NCBI GenBank assembly: GCA_015501605.1
Contig: JADNRZ010000004.1
Coordinates: 992,001 to 1,056,000 of the forward strand
Source of the DNA: Panaeolus papilionaceus
Taxonomy: Eukaryota; Basidiomycota; Agaricomycetes; Agaricales
DNA: 64,000 nucleotides
Direction of reading: 5' to 3'
The position numbers and the translations under genes are program-made. How positions within the stretch are numbered: position 1 is the first letter of the stretch; each line of letters opens with the position of its first letter. The notes under the pieces were generated by a model, which searched no databases, was not told the origin of the DNA, and saw only the letters and a program-made list of their open reading frames with translations. This document shows positions 32,501 through 43,719 of this stretch, piece after piece.

Positions 32501-33705
32501 TCAGCGACCTTCAGGATCGTTAACATTGCCGGAGATGTCAGTAGGCTGAAAGTTGGGCCCATTGGTGTTCGTAGGTGTCACATCCGCAGCGGCTGGGTCA
32601 GTTGCAGTTGCAGCACTGCTGTCAGAACTTGCAGCTGCAGAGCTGGTGTCCGTAGAGCTGGTTTCGGTGGAGGCATCAGAAGAGGCTGTCGAAGTTGTGC
32701 TCGCGTCTGAACTGTCTGAGGAACTGGTGCTATCCGTTGTGTCGCTGGGATCATCGGTACTATCACTTGAATCGTCGGTGCTGTCACTTGGGTCGCTGGA
32801 ATCGCCCGAGGTGGTGCTATCATCGCTGCTGCTAACCGAGGAATCGTCACCGCCTGAGCATCCACAAGTCGAAACGTCAGCAGACATTCCATATGGGCAA
32901 GTACCATCTATGGGTATGATAAGAAGACAACTCCGTCCACATAAGTAGAAACATACCTGATCCGAATGGAACAAGCGCACTGGCGGAAGAGCCAAAAATT
33001 CCTGGATTGCAGCCCTCGAGTTGCGCGTTGTAGACGCCCACAAGTTCCGCGTTGATCGGGGCTCTCGAACAGAATAAGCTGGATGGGAGGATATCAAAGA
33101 TCCTAACAGCATGACGAGCATGCCTGCGGTACCCCAAGGCAAAGTTGATCAAATCGCCTTTGTTGCGGATACCGTCGGATTTGGCAAATGTGATCATCCT
33201 GTCTGCGATGTCTTGTTGATCACAGGGATCGGCATTCTCGAGAAGGGCTCCGACGGTGTCAAACCCTCCGAGGTCGAGGCACGAGTCGTGGAAGCTGAAG
33301 TCAATTCCGCTGGAAATACAGAGCGACTCCCAGCTGCTGACCAGGGTCGTAACGCTTTCGACAAATGATGATGATATTTCGTCTTCGCTCGAGAACGAAA
33401 TGTCTGAGAAATGGCGACGAGAGGCAGTCGCGTTGCTCGAAAGGGTTGGATCGGTGGACGAAGAGCTTGCTGGTGGCAGATTAGGAGTTATGGCTGCGCA
33501 AGCAGCAGGGGCATCCATGCGGCTAAAATTTTCTTGTCAACAATTTTGCGTGGCACATACATCCAGCAAAGACCTACCTCTGGAGAAGAAGTCTGCGAGG
33601 TAAAGCAATACCATTGTGTCTACGAAGGACTTCGCGGTTACCAAGAGGAGATGCCTGTCCAGAGATCAGGAAGGAAGAAAGGAGGACAAACGACAAGGTC
33701 TTCAT
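32501..33705 (-). CDS. Secreted Ser/Thr/Asp-rich protein
   Basis: Three exons (33705-33578, 33522-32957, 32907-32501) give 366 residues. The N-terminus MKTLSFVLLSSFLISGQASP is a good signal peptide with an Ala-x-Ala-like cleavage zone and a nearby RR pair. The middle 200 residues contain paired Cys (CLDLGGFD, ADPCDQQD, FCSRAP, GCNPG) and may fold as a small domain. The C-terminal 130 residues are almost only Ser, Asp, Thr and Pro/Ala, likely O-mannosylated, as in fungal wall or matrix proteins. There is no hydrophobic C-terminal tail for a GPI anchor. I do not recognise the domain and do not assign a function. Confidence 0.75.
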
Positions 33706-34730
33706 TGTAAATTGAAATGAATGTGTCGATTATGGACAGGTAGGAGTCGTGAGTGATAAAATACAGGCAAGAGCGACCTGGCTCAGAAAATAAAGTGAAA
33801 GAAATAAAAAATGAAAGAAAGAACGAAGGAAAGAATAGAAGATGCAGTTAGAGGGTCATCATAGCTGGACTTTATATGATATCTTCCCTGTATTGAGCCT
33901 CCCAAAGCCAGCGACGGCAAATACCCGCTCTGTGCAACCCTCTGTGTTTCCCTTGTCAGCGCCCAACTCTGACAACTGTCAAGATCCAGGTCACTATCTG
34001 AAGAAATGCTTCAGAAAACCCTCAGCAGGATGGTACCGCCAGAGAATTTCTTTGATGGTGACGTTTCCTAAGTTAGCTCTGTTTGATGCAGCCTATGACT
34101 TTGGGCGCAGTGCGAATAACATATTCTGGGCGAATGGTTTCTTTTTTTTAAAAGTGACATACCGGACGTGTAGTCCTTGGTTGAACGTTTGCATTGAAAC
34201 CGAAATTGGGCCTCCCTGTCAGACGGCGAAAATTTGGCCGCTATGATTGGGTTTCAGTAATCAACGTTCGACTGGCTTAGATATAGCTTGTCAACTTCGA
34301 AGCGTTTCAAAGATTCGGCGACTTGTCAAGTTATTTTCGTTCAGTTGTAGATTATCGGAAGTAACTATTGAGAGGATGGTTTTAACTTGCAATCATTGGC
34401 ACGATGGGGTCAAGTTGTAAAGCACTTTGTGTATTTCAGCAAAGAAAACCAATGTCATGGCAGCATTGAAGAGCTCGGTAGAGATTCGTTTGTGGAAGGC
34501 ATTTGTCACTCTAATAAGGCTCCAGAGATGATGCACGATATATGTCGCCGCAGGTCAGGGATAAGATGCAGGGAACAAGTTCCAAGTTTAAGATGCATCG
34601 ACCCATCGCCGCCTGCAGCTAATTTATATGGGTGACACGTGACTTCACAAATTTTGGAGATGCGGGCGTGTTTTGATCTTTGTGCTAAATTGTGCTCCTT
34701 GCGAGCAATACAACTAACATAAGACCTACG
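33706..34730. other. Divergent intergenic region, secreted-protein gene / UTP21
   Basis: About 1 kb. Bases 33780-33840 are GA-rich on the plus strand (CT-rich on the minus strand), right upstream of the secreted-protein gene. A 134-codon plus-strand frame at 33842-34246 has no family features and is not called. Confidence 0.45.
33869..33879 (-). promoter_or_regulatory. Possible TATA box of the secreted-protein gene
   Basis: On the minus strand the sequence reads ATCATATAAAG, about 165 bases before the ATG and upstream of a CT-rich leader. That arrangement is common in strongly expressed fungal genes. Position-based inference only. Confidence 0.35.
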
Positions 34731-37700
34731 ATGAGCCCCCAAAACCCAGTCGCAGAAGATACTACAGGTCGTCCCCGTAAAAAGCTCCGTCAGGAAGTCA
34801 CTGACGATGTTCCTTCAACCTCAAAATCTCAATCTAAGGAACCTCGATTGTTCGCCCCATTTCGTGCACTGGGACTAATCACAAATCATGTACCATTCGT
34901 TTTACAAGCTCGCTCGCATAAGGGTGCTACAGATGGTCCTAAATTACATCTGCTAACATGTTTGGGGAGATCATGGGCGCTATGGGAAGGAGGAAAAATG
35001 GGACTTCTCTTCGTCGGTATGTATGTCATTCAGTCAACGGTTTTAAATCCTGTCAGGGAATTGAGACTTTTTATCAGGCCCTGATGCGCCTGATTTTATT
35101 TCGAGCATGGCTATGGATGGTGATGCCGTTTGGGTGGCCTCAGGCATCTATGTCATTAAATATATGCGTGGAAAAGAGGTGCGCACAACCAATCTCCTGT
35201 TCTTTCGACGATTCTGATAGTCCCGTAGGTCCTGCGAGCCTCAAATCCACTTGGAGGCAATTTATCGTTCATTACTATCTTTGGCTCGCAAATTCTAGCC
35301 TTGACTGAAGCTGGAGATCGTCTACTATTGTGGAATATATCCACTACAGGTATGGAAATAATATGATTTCTATCGAAGCTACAAAAGTAACCAGACCCTC
35401 AGAGCTAAATGGGACCATAACCTTTGATCCCAATTTTACGGCAAAGTCTATTCTCCATCCCTCGACTTATCTCAATAAAATTATTGTTGGAAGTGTCCAA
35501 GGAGATATTCAATTATGGAACATTCAGACGCAGTAAGTTGTCCTCCGATTGCCCAGTTTGTCTTCGTATCTAAAAAAAGTTAGGACATGTATTCACCGCT
35601 TTGAAGCGAATCGGTTACTATCCTTACCAAAGTCACGACAGCTGGACGATACAGGCCATGCAATTACTTCTATGGTCCAGTCACCTGCCATTGACGTCGT
35701 CGGAGTGGGTTACAGCTCCGGCGAAATCTCTGTCTACGATATCCGCGCAGATGAACGCCTGATGAGGATGTTCATGGAAGGGGGGAATATAAGTGCATTG
35801 GGTTTCAGAACTGGTTCGTGCATTATCGTCTTGTTCGATCACCCTTGTTCTAACCGTTGCCTGAAGATGGGCAGCCCATTCTTGCATCCGCATCGACGGC
35901 CGGCCATGTCGCTTTATGGGATCTTAACGAGGGAGGCCGCCTGCTGCATATGATCAAGGGAGCCCACGATGGATCAATTTCAGCTCTTGAATGGATCCCT
36001 GGCCAACCTGTTCTCGTCACGTCAGGAGACGATAATAGCGTTAAGGTATGTATTTGTGTGGAAGGGGGTTCTCCTTGTGCTCATTTTGTGTAGCAATGGC
36101 TATTTGACTCTCCTACTGCTCCCCCTCGTCTCCTAAAATTCCGATCTGGCCACCATGCCCCTCCCCATCTTATTAGATATTATGGCGATGATGGCAAACA
36201 ACTCCTTACAGCGTCGAGAGACCGCAGCCTTCGGTGCACGTCGGTCGTCAGGGATTCAAGGTCCTTTGAACTCTCGCAAGGTACATCCCGTCTCGCAAGT
36301 TGCACTACACCAAGACTAATGTTGCCTGCTCATCAGGGTCACTGTTAAAAAAAGCAACATCGCTGGCTATTCCACTAGCATCTCTCAAATTCCCCCCTAT
36401 ATCATCGATCTCCTACTCAAAAACACGTTCAAAGGATTGGGACGACATCTTAACTTGTCATTCTGATGAAATGCTGGCAAGAACCTGGACAATGCAAAAC
36501 AAGAAATTAGGCAAATATACTTTTTCATTGGCTGATGCCCAGAAGAAGGGCAAGGAAAAGAAAGCAGCAGGCTCCGTCAAGGTGAGGCGAGAGGCGCATA
36601 ATAAGTGATAATTGTATTGATATTCAGCAGACAGTTTGTGTTACAGCCTGTGGAAACTTTGGGTTGGCAGGTTCTTCGGCGGGAGAGATTTACATGTGGA
36701 ATATGCAGTCTGGAATCAAGCGCAAGTCATTCGTATTGGGACCATGTCCTCAAGAAATTATGGCCAGATTTTATGCTGGAACCGCCAAACGCAGTGACAG
36801 ATCAATCACCGGACTAGCAACAGATTCCCTCAACCAGGTAGTAATCGCGAGCACTCTCGATGGCACCATCAACGTGCGTTTTATTTACTTTCAATTTATC
36901 ATACCTAAATGACTAACGACTTGTCTATAGTTCTTTGACTTCCTAACAACAAAGCTTGAGCACACATTGCTCCTCCCCTCAACTGCAATCTCCATCCTCC
37001 TTCAGCCTGACAGCGGCTTACTTGCTGTTGTATGTGACGATATGACAGTCCGCATCATTGACATTGAAACGCGGAAAATTGTCAGAGAACTCAAGGGCTT
37101 CCACAGCCGTGTTTTGGATATTGTGAGCGACATGTGCTATTTTGTGCTTCGACAGACCTAATTTCATCGCTTCTATTTTAGGCGTTTTCAGCAGACTCGC
37201 GATGGCTTGTAGCAAGTTCATTAGACTCGGTCATTCGAACGTTCGATATCCCAACAGGACGTCTCATTGACGGCTTCCGCACATCTAGTGTTGCCACTAG
37301 TATTGCCTTCTCCCCTACGAACGACTTTTTGGCCACAGCCCATGTGGATAGTGTCGGTGTGTTCCTCTGGTAAGACAATCTACCCCTCCTTCTTTTCGCG
37401 CTCTTTGTTAAATGAAATTTTAGGGCAAACAGATCACAGTATTCAGACATTACCTTCTCGAGCGTGTCTGATGAAGACATCTTCGATGTGTCAATGCCCT
37501 CAATGCAAGGCACCGCAGAGGACGAAGGTAATATTGTAGCTCGTGTTGATATGTAATAAGATGCTAAACCCTCTCCCCCCCCTTTTTTTAGCGCTCGAAG
37601 CTCTTGAGGCACTTAAGGTTTCTGATACTCCTGCTGATGTCTTCTCGACACCACCACAGCTCGATGGAGACCTCATCACATTGACACTTCTGCCCCGTTC

Positions 37701-38334
37701 TCGCTGGCAAACGCTCCTCAATTTGGAGGTCATCGAGCAGCGTAATAAGCCAAAAGAACCACCCAAGGCACCAGAGCAGGCACCATTCTTTTTACCTACT
37801 TTGCCGGGTGTGGACACTCGTTTTGCTATTGAAGACAAGGCAGTCGAAACACAGGACAAGAAGCCCACGAAAAGGCTTCAGAAGGTTTTAGATGGTAGCC
37901 GAACTACCTTCCAACAACTTCTGTTCGACGAATCGAAAGATGGTGATTGTATGTAATCCACCCATATTTAAAAACTTCCGTGTTCACTGATTGAAATCCA
38001 CCTTCTCACCACAGATGAACGCCTCTTTAGTCACGCTAAAATGCTGTCTCCCGCTGCTCTGGACCTTGAAATCCGTTCACTAACTGACTTGGAGGCTCTC
38101 TCCTTATTCATCCACGCCCTCACCCGCCGGCTATTGTCACACCGTGATTTCGAAGCTGTACAAGCCATGCAAAATGTCTTCATCAAGCTACACGGTGAAG
38201 TTTTGATCCAGAACGAGGAACTTCGCCCACTGCTTGAGGAGTTAGCAGACACGCATCGGAAGGAGAGTCAGGGTGTTCTTAAATTGATTGCATCCTCATT
38301 AGGTACACTAGGCTTTGTACGAGACACCTTGTAG
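34731..38334 (+). CDS. UTP21: Utp21 (WDR36), U3 snoRNP / small-subunit processome WD40 protein
   Basis: Nucleolar protein of the UTP-B complex needed for 18S rRNA maturation. About 14 exons joined in phase from ATG 34731 to TAG 38332-38334. The N-terminus LFAPFRALGLITNHVPFVLQ is typical of Utp21, followed by two WD40 propellers (blade ends such as GDIQLWNIQT, GHVALWDL, GDDNSVKQW, DSVIRTFDIP) and the C-terminal Utp21-specific helical domain starting near PPQLDGDLITLTLLPRSRWQTLLNL and continuing through LEIRSL and FEAVQAMQNVFIKLHGE. One donor/acceptor choice (acceptor CCGTAG near 35226) avoids an in-frame stop left by the nearer TAG. All conserved blocks appear in order. Confidence 0.93.
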
Positions 38335-38445
38335 TTCACCGTTCTGGTTTGCGAATTGATCGGGGACGTTTAAAAAGGCGTATAATTCCGTTATAAACTG
38401 AATCCGTCCTCGTCACGATTCTTTGTCCGTCGTCCCCACTCTTTC

Positions 38446-39366
38446 ATGACATCCCTTCATCTCGTTTGTGTCCCGAATAACCCTTCCACTGCAGATTATG
38501 ATGCACAGGTCATGGGTTCGTGCGCCGATCATTGGAACTTACAGTCATTAGCGCTAACATTGCGTGTGCCTTCTAGATTTCCGAGAGGTAGAAAAAAGCC
38601 CGTTCGTAGGATTGGACCAAGGCTCCAAAACAACTATTTTTGTCAGCTGGTGATTAGTTCTCTATCCCAGCCCTGTGCAGTTCCTGAACCTTGCGCGTAC
38701 AGGTCAGTATGCTACAGGATGTAGCAGCCTGTTCCGAGGGACGGCAACTGCCTATTCTCAGCGAATTTGCAGCGAAATCCCTCAAGGAACTCCTGACGAC
38801 ATCGTTCGAGATCTTACGCTCATAAATTATGACCTCGAAATGCTTAATCTTGTCTCTCATGCAACCTATTTCAGTAAATTCATTCGGTCCAAGCCAGAGG
38901 TTGCTCAAGGAGGCGCACAGCTCCTTCCAACCGTCGCAGAACGCTTGGTCGAGTTCAGCTCGGTCTTGGATAGCGAGATGTCAAAAAGCTCTGCATGCGG
39001 ACACATAGCCTTCTATCTGGAGGCACTGAAATGGTTGCGCGTGTTCAAGCCAATGCAGTTCGAAATGGACATGGGTTTAAGAATTGGGAAAAATGTGGTA
39101 ACCGGGGTGTAAGAATTCGAAAACCATGGAACTCAAGGCTTGTGCTCGGTACGCCTTCACACTGTACACCTCTATTGTTCCAACTAACATTTAAATATTA
39201 ATTTCATTGTCAAACTATTCGTTATGTACATCTCCTTGTTTCTCAATGAAGTGGTTGAATTTAGACGAACCCCCTCTTTAAGTGTTCGATAGAGCACCAG
39301 AAGACGCACTGGACAAACATGATCGAGCCTCCTTGCAAAAACTACTGCTACAAGACATGCTACTAG
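38446..39366 (+). pseudogene. Decayed MYND zinc-finger gene, tandem copy of the next gene
   Basis: Exon 1 (38446-38517) ends at the same place as in the downstream gene (VM, phase 1), and the following segments align with it: PFVGLDQGSKTTIFVSW, SHATYFSKFIRSKPEVAQGG and GAQLLPTVAERLVEF. After this the frame changes. KNWEKCGNRG lies in one frame (about 39078-39108), and CKNSKTMELKACAR continues it in another, one base short at GGGG near 39105. After an intron-like gap the last MYND part EHQKTHWTNMIEPPCKNYCYK ends at TAG 39364-39366. The middle part carrying CQ..RYC was not found. The copy has several breaks and is most likely not functional; a sequencing error could explain one break but not all. 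Confidence 0.65.
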
Positions 39367-39626
39367 AATCTAGCTAAGTCTAGCTGACGACTCACCTTGG
39401 CTACCTGTATGTACGTATTTTCATTTCCTATTTGTCAACTATTTGTTTGAAACCCCCTCTGTACTGACCTTTGCTGACTCGTGGTTTTGTCTAAATAGAT
39501 GAGAGGAAGGCCTGGGTTTATGTAAATTATGAATTATGCAATACATATTTGGAAATGCTAACGAGGTCAACTTCGTTGCTTCTTGTCCATCTTCCTGCCA
39601 TCTAGCCCACTTTGCTACGTCTAACA

Positions 39627-40788
39627 ATGGACATGTCTATGATAAGCGCTGTTGTGACTCGTATCTACTCATCTCCGCATGTACCGACGGCAGACAATTT
39701 TGCAGAGGTTATGGGTTAGTTGGGCTCAAAAAACGAACACCATCGTGGACAGCTTGCTAACACCACATTGTTTGTAGGTCTGGTAGAGGCAGATCCTACT
39801 ACCAGTGCCTTTTATGGTCTGGATGAAACGCACAAACTGATTGTTTGCTGTCATCTGGTACGTTCGGGCGTTGGCTTCCTTCTATCATGTTATGATGTCT
39901 TTGCTTTTCAGCTCCGAAAACTTCGCATGACAGCAGATCACAAGGAGCAAGATGTCGTATACAATAAGTTTGCAGCTCTTTACTTACCAGCATTGATTAA
40001 CCGCCTTCTTGACCCTCCTGCCCTCCCTGACGCTGTCCCACCGGATTTCGCTGATGACTTCAAGCTCAACAACTGCTACATCGAAATATTGGGGACTGTA
40101 TCGCACACACCATACTTTGCCAAGTTTACTCGATCGAAGACCGAAACCGCAGAAGGAGGTAAAAAGCTTATTCGAACAATCACTCAACGATTGATCGAGG
40201 TTGCTCCTGCCTGGGATCGCAAGATGCTTCACACTCCCATCGATCGAGAAGATGGTTACTATCAAAGCGCGGCCGGAACTGCAATTCAACTTTTAAGCAC
40301 GTTGCATGCAGCCTTTATCAAGGAGCCTGCAGGGTCTCCTATTCTCCTCACGCCACAGCTAAAAAAGGACGTTTTAGTATGGCTGAGGAAATGGGAGAGT
40401 CGTCATCGAAGTGAATTCTTGGGACAGGTTTGCATGCGTACTCGAAGTCAAATACAGGGACATGCGGAAATGCAGAAGGACGCTCGAATGATCCGTCGTC
40501 TTCTCAAGAACTGGGAAGCCTGTGGAAATCCAGGATGCGAAAAGAATGACAACCTTAAAGCATGTTCTCGGTGGGTGTTTCTTTGTTGGAAATAGTTCAA
40601 AGATCGCACAAGTGCTGATCATGCATTTGTTTCGATAGGTGCCAGACTGTCCGATACGTAAGTTCCATGCAATATCATAACACAGCTTTGACCAACCCCA
40701 CATATAGTGCTGTCCAGAACACCAGAAGGCACACTGGGCCCATGTTACTGATTCGCACAAAAAATTTTGCTACAAGGCTGACTACTGA
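39627..40788 (+). CDS. MYND-type zinc finger protein
   Basis: Exon 1 runs 39627-39714 and exon 2 starts at 39778; three further introns follow and the stop is at 40786-40788. The N-terminal 250 residues are helical with no known fold (SHTPYFAKFTRSKTETAEGG, LIRTITQRLIEVAPAWDRK). The C-terminus is a MYND finger: CGNPGCEKNDNLKACSR, then CQTVRYCCPEHQKAHW, then HKKFC, with the Cys and His ligands in family order. MYND fingers bind proline-rich peptides; Agaricomycetes have large expanded families of such genes with few known roles. A 30-nt in-frame stretch at about 40429-40458 has GT and AG ends, too short to be sure it is an intron. Tandem duplicate of the decayed copy upstream. Confidence 0.82.
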
Positions 40789-41186
40789 AGTCGAGAGATG
40801 GCCTCATCATCATTTCCTATGTCGTAGTGTTGCTCAAGCTTTCTTGAATATGACATCAATTCCATCTATCTACGCACATTTACTTTTTGTATTGGTGTCT
40901 GTCTAGTATGTTTACCTATTTTCCTGTGGCTCTATCGAGAGTTAAGACTCTGTAGACTTAGTCGCGATGTGGCTGACGAGCGCGTAATTTAAGTTCAGGC
41001 GCGTGTGTCACACACTCACGTGGAGACAAGATAACGGAAGTTTGTCGACGGTTTGATCTCATCAAGTTGAAGTGCTCTTTTCTTTGAGATCCATCGCTCA
41101 ATTAAGTGTGCTGTAACCGAAAGCCCTACCAGTCAGCATTAAAGATATAGGGTACAGTGTTCGAAAGTCCCCTGGACGTCGCCAGC
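40789..41186. other. Intergenic region upstream of the WDR53-like gene
   Basis: About 400 bases, no gene seen. Confidence 0.5.
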
Positions 41187-42570
41187 ATGGACCCGGAAAG
41201 AATGGAATTTGTCTGCTCAAAGACTCTAACCCTTCCTGCACATGTGTCATCCCTCGCCTTCGGACACGCTGGTCATCTTTTTGTTGGTTCTGGTAGGTCT
41301 GCATCGATGTCTTACAGTCGAAGATCCATAATTGTTCACCCAAACTATCTATAGATGATGGATCACTCAGAATATATGATCTCTCCACCTACAAGGTTCT
41401 GAAGGCCGTCAAGTCTGTAGGGTCCGAAATACCTTCTATAGTCTGTATCAAAAGATCTGGGACCGAGCTGAGAGATGCTTGGGTAGCCCATGGACACCAG
41501 GTATGCGTTGAGATGCAGGCTTTCCAGTGTCATGCAGTTGACATGCCGTTTAGATATCCCACTTTCAAATGGATTCATCATTCATGATCCAGTCACTAAA
41601 GAATGCCACTGAAACTCTCGATGTTGGCGAAGAGAGCGATGTTCTGAACGAAGTTGGTGCATTGGACCTTTTCATCCGAAGATGGTGAGCTGAATGGCAT
41701 TAGCAAGCTCTCTTTAAATGCAGATAAAACACATATCGCATTTTCAATGGACTCGGGCATTGTTGGCGTCATTGATCTCGCCACCAAAGCCGTATCCAAG
41801 ATGGAAACCAAACATGAGAGCGTAGGTTTATGGTACAGAATGACGGTGATTTCTCATTCATCTTGGTGCCCATTGTAGATCTGTGGATCGGTCAAATTTA
41901 TTCCAGATCGACCTAGGGAGTTGGTATCTGGTGGGTACGATATGCATCTACTGCATTTTGATTTTGCGCAAGGAAAAGCATTATCACGGCGTAAATTAGG
42001 TAGGTCCTAAGAAAAGGTTCAACTTATTGTTCTTACATTCCTTTCAGAATCTGCGGCCAACTCCCAAGGGATGAGCCTCTCGCCACCCTTTGTGATGTCA
42101 GTTGCTGTGTCGAGTTCAGGTGTTTTGGCAGCAGGAACCGCAGACGGTAATTTGTTGATTGCTTTTGGCGGTGAAAAAAAATCGGGTGGCCCAAAGAGGA
42201 AGACAAAATCATGGAACGGCCTCGAAGATGCCAAATCGCAGGTCAGAAAGGTTGCTGAAGGCCCAATAGTATCGCTGTGAGTTTTACATTGCTGTATAGA
42301 ACTTTGTTCATGGCTAGTTGGGTTTTTAGGTCTTTCAGCGACGCTCGCACATTGACTATAACCACGTTGCTGGGTAAAATCGTTCGTTATTCTCTAGAAG
42401 AATCGGGTGAAACAGCCTTTCGGGAGTTGTGGCAGGGAGAAAGCAAAAACCTTTCCAAAGTGAATGCACTTGTTGTAGATGATAAGCGAATAATTTTGGG
42501 GGGCTTTTCAAGAGAAGGCAAAGGTGTTATCGAAATCTGGAAACAAGAGGTTGATGCCGCCTTAGCTTAG
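41187..42570 (+). CDS. WD40 repeat protein, WDR53-like
   Basis: A propeller of about 340-370 residues starting MDPERMEFVCSKTLTLPAHVSSLAFG. Visible blades include GSDDGSLRIYDLSTYKVLK, IAFSMDSGIVGVIDLATKAV, RPRELVSGGYDMHLLHFDF, GVLAAGTADGNLLIAFGG, TTLLGKIVRY and the C-terminal GVIEIWKQE. The mix of ICGSVKFIPDRPRELVSGGYD and the order of blades match WDR53, a DCAF-type or SCF-linked WD40 protein in animals. Between 41640 and 41740 the reading frame is unclear: SDVLNE in one frame and ELNGISKLSLN in another. A 67-nt intron with GTGCAT and ATGCAG ends keeps phase but removes a strand. A start at 41157 would need GTG. Confidence 0.8.
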
Positions 42571-42630
42571 AACGCCAAATTTTGTATAGGGCTGGTGGAG
42601 ATGATAAAATGCAATTTCTATTCACCGCTA
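42571..42630. terminator. Shared 3' region of converging genes
   Basis: Only 60 bases separate the stop codons of the WDR53-like gene and the Tim17-like gene, so their mRNA 3' ends must overlap. Confidence 0.4.
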
Positions 42631-43524
42631 CTATTTATCGTCTTTATTTTCCGAGTTTTGCTGTTCAAGTTCTTCGATTCTCTTTAAATAAGAATCTCTC
42701 GTCTTCCTCATTTTGGCCAGGTACTCTTCGTCAGACAGCAGTGCAACACCAATCAGTCTGAGCAGTTGTTGCGAAACTGTTAAGGACTGTACGGGCGTAA
42801 CCTTCGAGTCTGTGGATGTAGCCTTTTCCTCGCGCAGTTTTGAAATATATCGTAATCTTGATGTCGCCAGTTCGTTGTAACCATATTGTAGGAGGGTGCA
42901 AATTAAACCAGTGGTGATACTGCCAGAAGGGATTGAACGTGGTCCAGCTAATGCAGAAATTAGATGATTAGATGAAGGTTCAAGGACATATCATGACTGA
43001 AGATTTACATTTTATGCCTCGTAATAGGCCTCCCGTCACCGCACCACTTAAGCCACTGTCCAATAGGTTGTGTCTCCGCAGAGAGGACCAGGAGATGTCA
43101 TCGGAAGATACAACGGGAGTTTTTGGTGTACTCTTGGATGTCGACGACAAAGCTTGCCGTTGGCTAGCGTGCTCCTTCAATGGTGATAGGTGCACGAGTA
43201 AAGGACTGATAGCGAGTTCTCTGATGCCTAACCACAATGACCAAAAGGGCATGAATTGGACGTTGGTTCACAAGGAGTATACTGGAACTGACTGAAGAAT
43301 GTTGCAGCAGTAATGGCACTATTCACTGTAGATGCCGCTGCAACTGCCCCAGGTTGCTTATGCCCTCTTAGAGCAGCGACAGATCCTGTTACGAGAGCGC
43401 TCGCAACAGCTGCAAACAGTTGTAGAAGTCAGTACAACACTTGACTATTTGTAATTGGGCAGAAGACGGACTTGCATATTGTTAGTGTACCAAATCCAAT
43501 CGTCGAAAGAGAGGAGCTTTCCAT
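42631..43524 (-). CDS. Tim17-like multipass membrane protein, probably mitochondrial
   Basis: Four exons (43524-43491, 43409-43293, 43227-43009, 42947-42631) give 228 residues in phase. MESSSLSTIGF leads into AVASALVTGSVAALRGHKQPG, then AVAAASTVNSAITAATFFS, IRELAISPLLV, and SGLSGAVTGGLLRGIKSGPRSIPSG with ICTLLQYGYNEL. Repeated Gly-x3-Gly helices and the final GxxxGxxRG segment resemble the Tim17/22/23 fold. The C-terminus is a charged coiled coil (LKRIEELEQQNSENKDDK). Comparable proteins are conserved in fungi with unknown function. Mitochondrial location and import link are inference. Intron 1 contains ACTAAC near its 5' end. Divergent with the dynactin p27 gene. Confidence 0.8.
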
Positions 43525-43719
43525 TTGGCAATGTGAATAAGGATGTGGTATGGGCAGAAGGTGTTCCGAGTCTAAACAGAGCACGAAAGGACGCGACGCG
43601 CTCGTGGGAACCGTAATTTCAATTCAAGCAACATGCTTCAAGTTTAAGCAACTTGTCTTCGAAGTTCATCACCACTCTTATTTAAATTCCTTATAGCCCC
43701 CTTTATATAATCAAAACTC
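43525..43719. promoter_or_regulatory. Divergent promoter region, Tim17-like / DCTN6
   Basis: The two start codons face away across 195 bases. It contains inverted copies of CAAGCAACATG/AAGCAACTTG-like motifs around 43625-43655, which may be chance. No known site recognised. Confidence 0.45.

Noticed and set aside
33842..34246. Plus-strand 134-codon frame
   Set aside because: No family features, and it lies over the likely promoter of the secreted-protein gene.
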